From: JBBQVS01 sp964250805
GTDB taxonomy: Bacteria; Chloroflexota; Ktedonobacteria; Ktedonobacterales; Ktedonobacteraceae
Assembly (NCBI GenBank): GCA_964250805.1
Contig: CAXUHG010000001.1
Span: forward strand, 62,001 to 126,000
DNA length: 64,000 nucleotides
Reading direction: 5' to 3'
Position numbers and translations under genes: made by a program. Below, piece by piece: positions 16,674 through 25,601 of the stretch. Position 1 is the first letter of the stretch. Every line of letters begins with the position of its first letter. The notes under the pieces are model-generated. The model saw only the letters and a list, made by a program, of their open reading frames with translations. It was not told the DNA's origin and did not search any database.

Positions 16674-18413
16674 ATGGGCAGACGCCTTGGACTTATTGTA
16701 GGTGTCAATTCATACCACGATACCACATTCCAACCACTACAATTTGCCGAAAATGATGCACGCGCTTTTGCTCAATGGTTGGTAAATGATAGGGGAGGTA
16801 AGTGGGCACCTGCTGATGTCCAGTGTGTCTATGGCGCAAATGCAACAAAAAGTCTCGTTGAGTCTCTTGCATTGCAGCTTTGTCTCGCAGTTGCTCAACC
16901 TGACGATCTCGTCCTTATCTATATTGCAAGCAGCGCGTTTATCGATGCCAATACTGGCAATGGCTATCTTGCATTAGCCAATACCACGCTAAACGATACT
17001 CAGACAGGACTATCTTTGCTTTCGCTCGCGCAACAGTTACTGACGCGCAGCAATGCGGCTCAAATCGTATTGATCCTGGATTCATCTCAAATGGGCAAAA
17101 GTTGGAGCGAGAAACGTACATTTCCATTCGATGCACAACCACTGCTCGGTCCAATGTTACTGGCGGGTCTACAAAGACAACAAGACCGCATCTTCGTCTG
17201 CTCATGCCGAGGCAATGAGTTCAGTTCCGAAATGGGAGAACGTGGTTTAGGTCTATTTATGCATAGTATGATCGTTGGGCTGAGCGGTGCGGCTACCAAT
17301 ACTGGGGCGGGAGATGTTACACTACAAAACCTCTATGCGTACCTCAGTAACAAGTTACCAGAACAACAACGCCCGCAGATATTCGGACAGGCACCAAACT
17401 CTATTCTTCTGGTTGGTGATATGCTCAATATCCCACAATCGCCAGTATTTCCGTCGTCTTATGCGCCACCTGCATCGCCGATGGGTGTGCATACTCCGTC
17501 GTCAACGCTGCAAGCACAACAAGGCTCGTATAGAGCAACGGCAACCGCACAGATGTCGCCTACAGAACAACAGCAAAGTAGCAAGTTGCTCGACCAAGCA
17601 TTGCAGTTATTCCAAGCACAAAATACGGAGGGAGCGCTGCATCTCACCGAGGAAGCACTACAACTTACACCTGATGATAGTCGAGGGTTGACGTTGAAAG
17701 GGCAAATTCTCGGCACAATGGGACGTTTTCCAGAGGCGTTGTCTGCTGTCGAGCAGTTGCGGCAGAAGGAGCCGAACAATGCACTGGCATGGAGCATGGG
17801 AGCGGTGCTTCTCAGCAATATGGGTCGCAACTCAGAGGCACTTACAGCCATCGAACGCTCGCTTGAGCTAGATGCAAGCAATCCAGAAAGCTACGCAATC
17901 AAGACAAATATTATGTCAAGTATTGCCATAGATCAGAACAGGAGTAAAAAACTTCCCCAAAACGACCTGATTGCTTCTGAAAAGAAACGCAGTTCGCCCA
18001 TGTCCTTTTTTGTTGGGACGATTGTGCAGCTTGCAGGGCTGTTACTGGGTATAGCTGGCGGAATACTACCAGTTGTACGCCCAACGTTACCAATTGCGCT
18101 TTCATTTGCGTTGGAGGGTCTGGGACTTGCGATTTTGTGCGTCAATGCCGCACGCGGCGCATATCTATATGGTTTTCTGCGCGTCCTCGTTACGCTCCTA
18201 TTTAGCATAATAACTGCAGCTATACTCGGCGTTAGCATTGGCTATCGACCAGCCTACAGGCAGATTATTTTTGAGTTACAGGCGCATGCACGACTGCTTC
18301 AACCGCTCGTTTTTTTAGGAGGATGGCTAATACTGGCGGTAGTCTTGCCGCTTGTGTTGGCGATTATTGGATTTATAAGTGGTATGATCGTGGGTGTGCG
18401 AAGAAGAAAATAA
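16674..18413 (+). CDS. Caspase-fold (peptidase C14-like) / TPR / membrane protein without catalytic dyad
   Basis: A 579-residue protein. Residues 1-240 resemble the p20 part of bacterial caspase-like proteins: RLGLIVGVNSYHD, LQFAENDARAFAQWL, DLVLIYIASSAFID, IVLILDSSQMG. In active members these last two read YFSGHG and LDACHSG, so the catalytic His is replaced by Ser87 and the Cys by Ser138. Two or three TPR-like repeats follow (about 310-410), then four hydrophobic segments (about 450-575). The start is chosen at ATG 16674 behind GAGGA; an upstream frame of 79 residues looks non-coding. Probably membrane-anchored with a cytoplasmic pseudo-caspase domain acting as binding scaffold. Confidence 0.75.
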   Translation: MGRRLGLIVGVNSYHDTTFQPLQFAENDARAFAQWLVNDRGGKWAPADVQCVYGANATKSLVESLALQLCLAVAQPDDLVLIYIASSAFIDANTGNGYLALANTTLNDTQTGLSLLSLAQQLLTRSNAAQIVLILDSSQMGKSWSEKRTFPFDAQPLLGPMLLAGLQRQQDRIFVCSCRGNEFSSEMGERGLGLFMHSMIVGLSGAATNTGAGDVTLQNLYAYLSNKLPEQQRPQIFGQAPNSILLVGDMLNIPQSPVFPSSYAPPASPMGVHTPSSTLQAQQGSYRATATAQMSPTEQQQSSKLLDQALQLFQAQNTEGALHLTEEALQLTPDDSRGLTLKGQILGTMGRFPEALSAVEQLRQKEPNNALAWSMGAVLLSNMGRNSEALTAIERSLELDASNPESYAIKTNIMSSIAIDQNRSKKLPQNDLIASEKKRSSPMSFFVGTIVQLAGLLLGIAGGILPVVRPTLPIALSFALEGLGLAILCVNAARGAYLYGFLRVLVTLLFSIITAAILGVSIGYRPAYRQIIFELQAHARLLQPLVFLGGWLILAVVLPLVLAIIGFISGMIVGVRRRK

Positions 18414-18553
18414 TTAGTGGGTTTAACAACGGTTTTTGCCGGTGGGAGAAGACGATTTAATTTTTTTATGGGGGTGTTCCTAATAAAAAAATATTTCTCC
18501 TTTCCCCACCTTAATTCCCGGTTGTAAAACGACGAATTATTTTCTTCTTCGCG
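18397..18553. terminator. Imperfect long inverted repeat between convergent genes
   Basis: GCGAAGAAGAAAATAATT (18398-18415) is perfectly complementary to 18535-18552; inside, the match continues only imperfectly (GTTTAACAACGG against CCGGTTGTAAAAC). The arms include the end of the caspase-fold gene. The noisy centre resembles that of the 362-506 element and may contain sequencing errors or be a naturally diverged terminator. Confidence 0.65.
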
Positions 18554-18557
18554 TTAG

Positions 18558-20507
18558 CTACGCTCCCATAGCGTCGGCAACACGCTCCCACTCGACGAGC
18601 AGTTCGTCTACATGCGCTTTCGCTTGCTCGTAATCAGCCGATAGACGCGTTAGTTGTTCGGCATCGGCCTGGAGAGCGGCTTCTGATAGGGCTGCTTCAA
18701 CGCTCTTGACGTGCGCCTCAGCCTTCTCGATATCGCGTTCGACATCTTCTACAGTGCGTGCCTTTACCTTGGGTGCTTTTTTATTGCTCGGTTTTGCTGC
18801 TGGGGCTGTTGGTTTCGCGGCTACGACGGCTTTCTTGGCTACTGATTCGGGTACGTCGAGCAGAATTGGTTGCTTCTTCGTGCGATAGTCGGTGTAGTTG
18901 CCCATGTAGGGGATGAGAACACTCTCCTCGATTGCCCATACTTTGGTGGCAAGGCTGTCGATGAAGTAGCGATCATGGGAGACAAAGAGCAAAGTGCCAT
19001 CGAACTCACTGAGAAGTTCCTCAAGAAATTGACGTGATTGCAGGTCGAGATGGTTCGTTGGCTCGTCGAGAATCAGCAGGTTAGAGCCTTGCAGAGTCAA
19101 TTTTGCTAACGCGACACGACTCCGCTCTCCACCGCTCAAGGAGCCAATTGCCTTGAACACATCGTCGCCTGAAAAGAGAAAACGACCTAGAAAGCTGCGT
19201 GCCCCCTCTTCGCTCAAGAAGCTCACCTGTCGAATCTCATCAAGAATGGTGCGTTCGTAGTTGAGGCCAGCATGCGTCTGCGAATAGTAGCCAACGCGCA
19301 CTCCATGCCCAAGCTGTGCATGTCCACGAATCGGCTGCAATTCGCCAATCAAGGTACGCAACACGGTTGTCTTGCCCGCGCCGTTGGGACCGATGAAGCC
19401 AACACGGTCGCCGCGCAGCAATTCCAGGTCGGCGACGCGTACAAGCACGATAGGTTCTTCACTCCTTTGTGGGTCTCGCCTTGCACCACTCCCGTAGCCA
19501 ACCTCTAATTTGCGTGTAGAGATGACAATCAAGCCGCTATCAGTAACGGGCGTGAACTCGAAGTGTAGCTCAGGGAAGTCCTGTGGTCGCTCGACACGCT
19601 CAAGACGATCCAGTAGTTTCTGGCGACCTCGCGCCTCTTTGCTACGCTGCCCAGCTTTGTAGCGACGGATAAATTCTTCGGTATGAGCAATATGCGCTTG
19701 TTGCGCCTCGAATTCGCGCATCTGCCGCTCCATACGCTCTTCGCGCAAAGCGAGATACTTGGTATAGTTGCCGGGGTACTCTTCAATACGCCCAAAGGCC
19801 ATCTCGATGGTGCGTGATACAACTTTATCGAGGAAATAACGGTCATGCGCGACGATGACCATTGCGCCCTTCCAACTAAGCAGGTAGGTTTCTAACCATT
19901 CGAGGGCGGCGAGGTCAAGGTGGTTTGTTGGCTCGTCCATTAGTAGCACATCAGGTTCTTGCAACAGCAATTTGCCGAGCGAGGCACGAGTCTGTTGTCC
20001 GCCACTTAATCGCATAACAGGCGACTCTTGCTGTTCGCGTGTAAAGCCGAGGCCATCGAGGACCTGCTCAACGCGATTTTCATAGGTGTAGCCACCCGCA
20101 TGTTCGTAGCGCGACTGCAAATCGTCGTAACGCGCGAGCAACGTACCGTGCAACGCCTTATTTCCTTGTGTCTCTGGCGAGGCCATTTCTTGAGCCAGCA
20201 CGCTTAATTCCTGCTCCCAGGAGCGCAGTTCGGAGAAAACCGTTAGCAGTTCTTCGCGTAGCGTATTGCTTGGCTGAAAATCGGCGTATTGTGTGAGGTA
20301 GCCGATACGTGTATTACGCGCAACCGAGACCATGCCTTCGTCCGGTTCTTCACGACCAGCTAAAATGTTCAACAGCGTAGATTTACCGGCACCGTTTGGA
20401 CCTACGAGTCCGATACGATCATTTTCATGAATCTGAAATGAGATACCTGCGAAGATACGCTCCGCCCCAAACGACTTCCCTACATCTATACAACTAATAA
20501 TTGGCAT
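18558..20507 (-). CDS. ABC-F family ATPase (Uup/YdiF-like)
   Basis: A 649-residue soluble protein with two ABC domains and no membrane segments. Domain 1 has Walker A GPNGAGKSTLLN, signature LSGGQQTRASLGKLLL and DEPTNHLDL; domain 2 has GPNGAGKTTVLR, LSGGERSRVALAKLTL and DEPTNHLDLQSRQF. The linker between them (EEFIRRYKAGQRSKEARGRQ) is the ribosome-interacting segment of ABC-F proteins, and the C-terminal Ala/Lys-rich tail ends in a coiled coil (about 575-645). Members act on ribosomes as translation factors or antibiotic-protection proteins. No resistance role can be inferred. It is divergent from pyrE. Confidence 0.93.
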   Translation of the reverse strand: MPIISCIDVGKSFGAERIFAGISFQIHENDRIGLVGPNGAGKSTLLNILAGREEPDEGMVSVARNTRIGYLTQYADFQPSNTLREELLTVFSELRSWEQELSVLAQEMASPETQGNKALHGTLLARYDDLQSRYEHAGGYTYENRVEQVLDGLGFTREQQESPVMRLSGGQQTRASLGKLLLQEPDVLLMDEPTNHLDLAALEWLETYLLSWKGAMVIVAHDRYFLDKVVSRTIEMAFGRIEEYPGNYTKYLALREERMERQMREFEAQQAHIAHTEEFIRRYKAGQRSKEARGRQKLLDRLERVERPQDFPELHFEFTPVTDSGLIVISTRKLEVGYGSGARRDPQRSEEPIVLVRVADLELLRGDRVGFIGPNGAGKTTVLRTLIGELQPIRGHAQLGHGVRVGYYSQTHAGLNYERTILDEIRQVSFLSEEGARSFLGRFLFSGDDVFKAIGSLSGGERSRVALAKLTLQGSNLLILDEPTNHLDLQSRQFLEELLSEFDGTLLFVSHDRYFIDSLATKVWAIEESVLIPYMGNYTDYRTKKQPILLDVPESVAKKAVVAAKPTAPAAKPSNKKAPKVKARTVEDVERDIEKAEAHVKSVEAALSEAALQADAEQLTRLSADYEQAKAHVDELLVEWERVADAMGA

Positions 20508-20591
20508 AGTGCTTTCCCTGAAAATTTCTTTTTACTCTATTCTTTGGTACGTTATCATAGAAAGGGCTGCAATACAAGAGAGAAACTCGCG

Positions 20592-20621
20592 TGGACAGTT
20601 GCGTAGAAACTATAATATGAT
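20592..20621 (+). promoter_or_regulatory. Possible pyrE promoter
   Basis: TGGACA at 20592-20597 and TATGAT at 20616-20621 lie 18 bp apart, about 45 bp ahead of the GTG start of pyrE. An overlapping TATAAT at 20611 has poorer spacing. Tentative. Confidence 0.4.
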
Positions 20622-20665
20622 ATACTCCATAAACAACACATTCTCCGCAGAAAGGATGATGAGAG

Positions 20666-21328
20666 GTGGCGAAAGAGCAGTCACTGGATAATCTTTGGTT
20701 GGCACAGATACTATTTGATCTTGGAGGAGTCCAATTTGGAAATTTTACGGTGAGCGAGTCCGCCGTAAGTTCGCCAATTTTCATCAACCCCAAAGTTCTC
20801 ATTAGTAACCCAACCGCCCTAAGCGTTGCAGCAAAACTGATGCAACAGGAAATCAATCTGGCGCAGTCGCTGCGCCGCGCACGCGTTCACCCCTTCAATG
20901 TAGTCGCGGGTGTACCAGTAGGAGGTCTCATCCTGGCATCGGCCTACTCGTTAGAGACTTCGACACCCATGATTTACGCTCGTATCCGTCCAGAGGGGAC
21001 GGGCAAACGCGGTATCGAAGGCCGTTTTACGAAAGGCGATACCGCACTCATCATCGACGATCTCATCACTAGGGGAAGTAGCACAATAGAAACTGCAACC
21101 CTGCTGGAAGAAAATGGTCTGAAAGTCAAGGATGCTATCGTTCTCATCGACCGCGAACACGGTGCCGCTGAACGCTTGCGTCAGCACGGGTACAACTTGA
21201 TGAGCATTCTTAAATTGGACGTGATGCTTACGCATTATGTCTCCAAAGGTCTCATCTCGGAAGAGACGTATCGTGCTTGCGCCGAATACCTGCACAGCAA
21301 ACAAGACGAGAATCATAATAACGCGTAA
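20666..21328 (+). CDS. pyrE: Orotate phosphoribosyltransferase
   Basis: A 220-residue enzyme that joins orotate to PRPP to give OMP in de novo pyrimidine synthesis. The PRPP motif ALIIDDLITRGSS is at about residues 127-139; GVPVGGLILAS corresponds to the PPi loop region and RPEGTGKRGIEG to the flexible catalytic loop (family K.HG). FINPKVLISNP is the usual N-terminal substrate region. The GTG start at 20666 is the best placed after AAAGGA. The gene stands alone, divergent from the ABC-F gene, and ends within a palindrome. A fused OMP decarboxylase is not present. Confidence 0.92.
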   Translation: MAKEQSLDNLWLAQILFDLGGVQFGNFTVSESAVSSPIFINPKVLISNPTALSVAAKLMQQEINLAQSLRRARVHPFNVVAGVPVGGLILASAYSLETSTPMIYARIRPEGTGKRGIEGRFTKGDTALIIDDLITRGSSTIETATLLEENGLKVKDAIVLIDREHGAAERLRQHGYNLMSILKLDVMLTHYVSKGLISEETYRACAEYLHSKQDENHNNA

Positions 21329-21390
21329 AACACCACAAGAACAGAGCGTGCAAGCGGTCGCTTGCACGCTCTGTTCTTGTGGTGTTTTAC
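21325..21390. terminator. 66-bp near-perfect palindrome, bidirectional terminator
   Basis: The 32-bp arms (GTAAAACACCACAAGAACAG...) are perfectly complementary, with only two unpaired bases at 21357-21358. The pyrE stop TAA (21326-21328) is in the left arm and the slipin stop lies two bases past the right arm. The TTTTAC and its mirror provide modest U-runs. Confidence 0.85.
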
Positions 21391-21391
21391 C

Positions 21392-22249
21392 TTAACGTGG
21401 TAATTCAGACAGTGGGACATCCTTTTGCGGAATGTATCCACCGTTGCCATTGCCATTAATTGGCTCCTGCTTGGCCTCTGGCTGACGTTTCATCATGTTC
21501 ACCATTGGCTCGATCAGGTCCATCGGTAGCGGGAAGATGATGGTCGAGTTCTTTTCAACGGCAATCTCGGTCAAAGTTTGTAGGTAGCGTAGTTGCATCG
21601 CATTGGGTTGTCCAGCGATAACACCTGCGGCCTTCGCCAACTGTGCCGACGCCTGATACTCACCTTCTGCATGAATGATCTTAGCGCGTTTCTCGCGTTC
21701 CGCCTCGGCCTGCTTCGCCATTGCGCGTTGCATCGTAGAGGGCAGTTCAACATCCTTGATTTCGACGGCAGTCACCTTCACACCCCAACGCTCAGTATGC
21801 TCGTCGATAATCGATTGCAGTTCCTGGTTGATCTTGGTGCGCTGTGACAAGATTTCATCCAACTCAGATTGACCTAACACATTACGAAGCGTTGTCTGTC
21901 CAATCTGCGTTGATGCCTGGATAAAATTCATCACATTGACGACAGCCGCCGCCGGATCAACAACATAGAAGTACAACACGGCTGTTACCTTGATCGTCAC
22001 GTTGTCCCGCGAAATCACCTCTTGTGGTGGCAGAGTGAGCGTCACGATACGTAGGTCAACCTTGACCATACGCGAGATGAACGGTGGCACAAGGAAGACG
22101 CCAGGACCTTTTGCCCCGGTCAAACGTCCGAGAACAAAGATCACGCCACGCTCGTATTGCTGCACAATACGAATAGCTGAGAGTGCGAGGAAGAGCGCGA
22201 TAATGACAATGACGCTAATCACTGTCGCAACGATAGGGTCCATGAACAT
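21392..22249 (-). CDS. Slipin / stomatin-like SPFH (band 7) membrane protein
   Basis: A 285-residue protein: one N-terminal membrane helix (about 8-28), then the SPFH domain (QYERGVIFVLGRLTGAKGPG, VDLRIVTLTLPPQEVISRDN, VTIKVTAVLYFYVVDPAAAV), a stomatin-type coiled coil (LPSTMQRAMAKQAEAEREKR) and a hydrophilic tail. Members build oligomeric scaffolds in membrane microdomains. The companion nfeD gene upstream (24 bp) is the usual partner. The tail GNGNGGYIPQKDVPLSELPR is low-complexity. Assignment is firm; the client proteins are unknown. Confidence 0.93.
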   Translation of the reverse strand: MFMDPIVATVISVIVIIALFLALSAIRIVQQYERGVIFVLGRLTGAKGPGVFLVPPFISRMVKVDLRIVTLTLPPQEVISRDNVTIKVTAVLYFYVVDPAAAVVNVMNFIQASTQIGQTTLRNVLGQSELDEILSQRTKINQELQSIIDEHTERWGVKVTAVEIKDVELPSTMQRAMAKQAEAEREKRAKIIHAEGEYQASAQLAKAAGVIAGQPNAMQLRYLQTLTEIAVEKNSTIIFPLPMDLIEPMVNMMKRQPEAKQEPINGNGNGGYIPQKDVPLSELPR

Positions 22250-22272
22250 TTCTCCTTCTTGGAAAACAACAC

Positions 22273-22941
22273 TTACTTGAGGGTTTGTATAGCCTGAGCA
22301 TCACTTTGTAAGACTGAACCAAGTGGTTGCACGTGCAAGCGTAGACCCTCTACAGACACTATTTGCAGCTTTGACCCAGGTTCAGCGGACAACGTTGGGT
22401 CGTCCAGAATAGCAGCCCAATCTTCGCCACCATAGCTCACACGTCCCTCTGGTAACAGAGGCGTTTTCGCGGTAACGGTGACACCAATCATACCCTGCAC
22501 ACCTGTTGTAATATTCATTTTGTGTAGACGTAGCGCAATTCGCGCCAAAAGAAAGCCAACGATACCGACCATAGCCGCGACACCGTAGACAACGAGCGGG
22601 TTGAGATATGCTCCACTGTGTGTACCACCACTATTGAAAAAGAGCAACGCCCCTACGACCAGCGAGACTACTGCCACCACTGTAAGTACACCATGTCCAG
22701 GCAATTTCACATCCAAGATGAGTAGCCCCGCCGCAAGTAGCATCAAGGCTAAACCAGCCCAGTTTGGCGATAGGGCTACTGCCATGAAAAGGAATAGCAG
22801 GAACGCGATGCCACCTATAGCTCCAGACACCATAGTTCCTGGGTGGGCAAGCTCAAAGTAGGTACCAAGCATTGCGACAATAAAGAGCAGAAACACGATA
22901 TTTGGATTTAGAAGCAATGCATATAATGCGCCAATATCCAT
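22273..22941 (-). CDS. nfeD: NfeD-family membrane protein
   Basis: A 222-residue protein of the short NfeD type, lacking the ClpP-like protease domain. It has about four to five membrane helices (FELAHPGTMVSGAIGGIAFL, LMLLAAGLLILDVKLPGHGV, VVAVVSLVVGALLFFNSGG) and a C-terminal OB-fold domain (about 145-215: GMIGVTVTAKTPLLPEGRVS, WAAILDDPTLSAEPGSKLQI). The ELAHPG and LDVKLPGHGV motifs are diagnostic. It precedes the slipin gene on the same strand, and the pair is thought to act together in membrane organisation. Confidence 0.92.
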   Translation of the reverse strand: MDIGALYALLLNPNIVFLLFIVAMLGTYFELAHPGTMVSGAIGGIAFLLFLFMAVALSPNWAGLALMLLAAGLLILDVKLPGHGVLTVVAVVSLVVGALLFFNSGGTHSGAYLNPLVVYGVAAMVGIVGFLLARIALRLHKMNITTGVQGMIGVTVTAKTPLLPEGRVSYGGEDWAAILDDPTLSAEPGSKLQIVSVEGLRLHVQPLGSVLQSDAQAIQTLK

Positions 22942-23117
22942 GAGATATCTCCAAACTACTGCGATTGTAGTCTTGCATCCAGCTTATCCAATACTATTTG
23001 CAATAGCTATTCGCTATTCATAATATAGCATATTGCTATTATATTTGTCAAGACTTTTTGGCATGTGAATTTATATCGTAGAATAGAAGAGATACATTGA
23101 TGTTTACGTGATGGTAC
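22942..23117. other. AT-rich spacer upstream of nfeD
   Basis: An AT-rich stretch with repeated GCTATT and ATAGC words (22995-23040, e.g. AATAGCTATTCGCTATT and TAGCATATTGCTATT). It could hold the nfeD promoter or a regulator-binding site; no clear promoter pair was fixed. Confidence 0.4.
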
Positions 23118-23256
23118 TTCGTAGGGACCAGATGTATCGCATCCGTTTGCTCAATTTATTGAGCGAAATTCTTGTGTATACCGTCTATAGACCGTTTTAC
23201 GCGCGATCTCGCGTGATAAATCATGCCTCGGACGCCGTAAACGTGGTCCCTACGAA
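23118..23256. repeat. Dispersed palindromic element, family 1, copy A
   Basis: A 139-bp element bounded by TTCGTAGGGACC and its reverse complement GGTCCCTACGAA. It includes the family-typical inner words GCTCAATTTATTGAGC and GCGTGATAAATCATGC. The right half differs more from the left than in copies at 31976-32117 and 57249-57387. Confidence 0.85.
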
Positions 23257-23312
23257 AACCATCAAATCAAGATCAACGATAAACTACGAATATACAAACG
23301 AAGGGAAAGATG

Positions 23313-24110
23313 ATGGAACCAAAACCGGAACGTTTCGGAACCTACTACGCCGAAGCGTTCAAAGGCCGCCAAGTAGTCGATGCATACCGTTATCGTCCAC
23401 CCTATCCACCAGAAGTATTCGACATTCTTACCAGCTTGATTTCTGATGAGCCACGAAACGTTCTCGATGTTGGCGCGGGTCCAGGCGATATCGCACGAAA
23501 TCTTGTTACGCATGTCGAGCGCGTCGATGCGGTTGATTTCTCGCACAACATGATCGAAGAGGGCAAGCGACTACCCAACGGCGATGCCCCCGACTTGCAC
23601 TGGATTTACGGAAGAGTTGAGGACGTGCCTCTCTCGCCGCCCTACGCGCTGATCACGGCTGGCTCAAGCATTCACTGGCCCGACTGGTCGATAGCTTTTC
23701 CGCGTTTTCGCTCAATGCTCACCCAGAATGGTTTGCTCGCGCTCATCTATCGCAACACGCTACTCATGCCCTGGCAAGATGAGTTGAAAAATTTGCGCAC
23801 CGAGTTTGGAATGGGTAGGGGACACGGAGCAGCTAATGCAGTAGCTGAGTTAGAGAAACGTGAATTTTTTCTACAGCTAGGTCGAAAAGAGACGGCACCC
23901 ATTCCTTTTCAGCAGTCAATCGACGACTTTATCGAGGGGTTGCATTCGCGAAGTGGGTTCGCAAAGGAGCGTATGGGAGAGCAAAAGGTAGTCGAGTTCG
24001 ATGCGCGGGTACGCGAGTTTTTGTCGCGCTATCACAGCGATGGTATGCTCCCATTACAAGTTGTTGGCACAGTAACATGGGGCAAGCCTCTGGAGGGGAA
24101 TAGAGGGTGA
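23313..24110 (+). CDS. SAM-dependent methyltransferase (trans-aconitate methyltransferase-like)
   Basis: A 265-residue class I methyltransferase. Motif I is VLDVGAGPGDIARNL, the strand-2 acidic residue is in VDAVDFSHNMIEEGKR, and the middle motif is APPYALITAGSSIHWPDW-like (here SPPYALITAGSSIHW). The YRPPYPPEVFDIL lead and SIHW are typical of small-molecule methyltransferases related to Tam. Two tandem ATG codons occur; the second at 23313 has better spacing to AAGGGA. It overlaps the following HD gene by four bases, so the two are translationally coupled. Confidence 0.83.
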   Translation: MEPKPERFGTYYAEAFKGRQVVDAYRYRPPYPPEVFDILTSLISDEPRNVLDVGAGPGDIARNLVTHVERVDAVDFSHNMIEEGKRLPNGDAPDLHWIYGRVEDVPLSPPYALITAGSSIHWPDWSIAFPRFRSMLTQNGLLALIYRNTLLMPWQDELKNLRTEFGMGRGHGAANAVAELEKREFFLQLGRKETAPIPFQQSIDDFIEGLHSRSGFAKERMGEQKVVEFDARVREFLSRYHSDGMLPLQVVGTVTWGKPLEGNRG

Positions 24111-24691
24111 GCGATTTATTGGAAGCATCACGCTGTTGGGTCAAAGAGCATTACGGACGCCACGCTACGCATCTGCTCAAGGCCGAAGAGTGGCTACGAC
24201 GCATCGACCCCGACGCAACAGAGGCGATGCTGTTGGCAACGGTTACGCACGACATGGAGCGAGCCTTTCCAGGACCTGATAGTCCGAAGCAAAACCCTGA
24301 GCTTGGTCCCGATGATCCGATTTATAACAGAGAACATTCAGAACGCTCGGCTCGAATCGTCAGCGAGTTCTTACGAACACAGCACACACCTGAAGCCTTG
24401 ATTACAGAGGTGGCAGAGCTGATACGCGTACATGAGATAGGCGGCTGGGAAGAGGCCGACTGGGTACAGGCTGCAGACAGTCTCAGCTTCTTAGAGGTCA
24501 ACATCGACTTCTTTCTGGATCGTATTGACGCACTTAACGATAACTGGAACGCCAAAAGTGTACGCGCGAAGTTCGACTGGATGTATGAACGTATCAAGCC
24601 AGCGATGGCGCGGGAGTTGGCATTACCGCTGTATGAGGATGCGATACGGAAGTTAGAGAACAGGGAGAAAACTGTAAGAGCTAAATCGTAG
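24107..24691 (+). CDS. HD-domain-like metal-dependent hydrolase candidate
   Basis: A 194-residue soluble protein. Spaced His/Asp residues fit the HD superfamily pattern: H in GRHATHLLKAEEW, the HD doublet in ATVTHDMERAFPG (about 47-48), H in NREHSERSARIV, H in LIRVHEIGG and D in VQAADSLSFLEVN. Such folds bind one or two metals and usually cleave phosphoesters; the substrate is unknown. The GTG start overlaps the stop of the methyltransferase gene (GTGA at 24107-24110), implying a joint pathway. It ends in a palindromic terminator. Confidence 0.7.
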   Translation: MSDLLEASRCWVKEHYGRHATHLLKAEEWLRRIDPDATEAMLLATVTHDMERAFPGPDSPKQNPELGPDDPIYNREHSERSARIVSEFLRTQHTPEALITEVAELIRVHEIGGWEEADWVQAADSLSFLEVNIDFFLDRIDALNDNWNAKSVRAKFDWMYERIKPAMARELALPLYEDAIRKLENREKTVRAKS

Positions 24692-24748
24692 TACCACACG
24701 GAAATTGCCAGCAAAACGTTGTTTTGCTGGCAATTTCCGTGTGGTACT
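24690..24748. terminator. Long perfect hairpin with 28-bp arms, bidirectional terminator
   Basis: AGTACCACACGGAAATTGCC... (24690-24717) is fully complementary to 24721-24748, leaving a GTT loop. On the plus strand it is followed by TTTTTATTA, a good U-tract. It includes the stop codon of the HD-like gene at its left end and lies five bases from the SDR stop. Confidence 0.88.
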
Positions 24749-24753
24749 TTTTA

Positions 24754-25569
24754 TTAGAGAGCCGCATTGACACGAGTTCTTGTCTTAGTATCACTAGGAC
24801 GAACCAGTTGCCCAACAATACGAGCAGCAAGTGAGCGCGGTAGAAAGCGAGTAGTCCATGCAGTGAAAGCATTTGCCCGTCCATCAACAACAGAGGTACG
24901 TCCCTGCTCAAGTGCTTGTAGACCAGTTGCTACCGCTTGCTCAGAAGTACGCTTGCGCCCAACAGCAGCACCTTCACCTGCAACCTGAAAGAAATTCGTC
25001 TCGGTGGCACCGGGGCAAAGGGCGAGAATATGAATACCACGTTTTCTGTATTCCTCTGAAAGAGCTTGTGAAAACGACAACACAAATGCCTTACTTGCCC
25101 CATACACAGACATGTATGGTGTTGGTTGAAATGCAGCAAGTGAGGATACATTTATCACTGCTCCTTCTCCTCGTGCAACCATAGCTGGTAAGAAGGCATG
25201 AGTCAAAGCGACAACGGATGCTACGTCAACCATAATCTCTTCCTGCTCGCGTTCGGGTTCGAGCGTATCGAAGAAACCATGCGTCGCAAACCCCGCGTTG
25301 TTGATAAGTAAATCGACAGCGAGATTACGTTGCTCAACCGCTTGTTGAATGCGCTCCGCTTCATGCACCTGACTCAAGTCGGCAACAATCACTTCCGCAT
25401 GCACATTGTGTCGTTCAGCAATCTCCTTTGCTAATGTACGAAGACGTTCCTCAGAGCGTGCAACGAGAATAACATTCATACCCCGTTCAGCTAATGTATG
25501 TGCAAACGTCAAACCGAGTCCCGATGAGGCACCTGTTATGAGTGCTGTTTTTCCTTTGTACGTAAACAT
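24754..25569 (-). CDS. Short-chain dehydrogenase/reductase (classical SDR, DltE-like)
   Basis: A 271-residue NAD(P)-dependent oxidoreductase. Cofactor motif TALITGASSGLGLTFAH near the N-terminus with R/S at the end of strand 2 (LVARSEERL) suggests NADPH; then LLINNAGFA, VINVSSLAAFQ with the catalytic Ser, and the Tyr-Lys pair in SVYGASKAF. LALCPGATETNFF completes the family pattern. The substrate is unknown. The ATG has a GAAGGAGATATC site ahead. The next gene upstream on the same strand is a TetR regulator, 119 bp away, which probably controls it. Confidence 0.9.
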   Translation of the reverse strand: MFTYKGKTALITGASSGLGLTFAHTLAERGMNVILVARSEERLRTLAKEIAERHNVHAEVIVADLSQVHEAERIQQAVEQRNLAVDLLINNAGFATHGFFDTLEPEREQEEIMVDVASVVALTHAFLPAMVARGEGAVINVSSLAAFQPTPYMSVYGASKAFVLSFSQALSEEYRKRGIHILALCPGATETNFFQVAGEGAAVGRKRTSEQAVATGLQALEQGRTSVVDGRANAFTAWTTRFLPRSLAARIVGQLVRPSDTKTRTRVNAAL

Positions 25570-25601
25570 GATTGATATCTCCTTCTAATTTTCTCTATGA
25601 C

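Noticed and set aside
16674..18413. Active caspase/orthocaspase as an effector of cell death
   Set aside because: Both catalytic positions are replaced by Ser, so protease activity is not supported.
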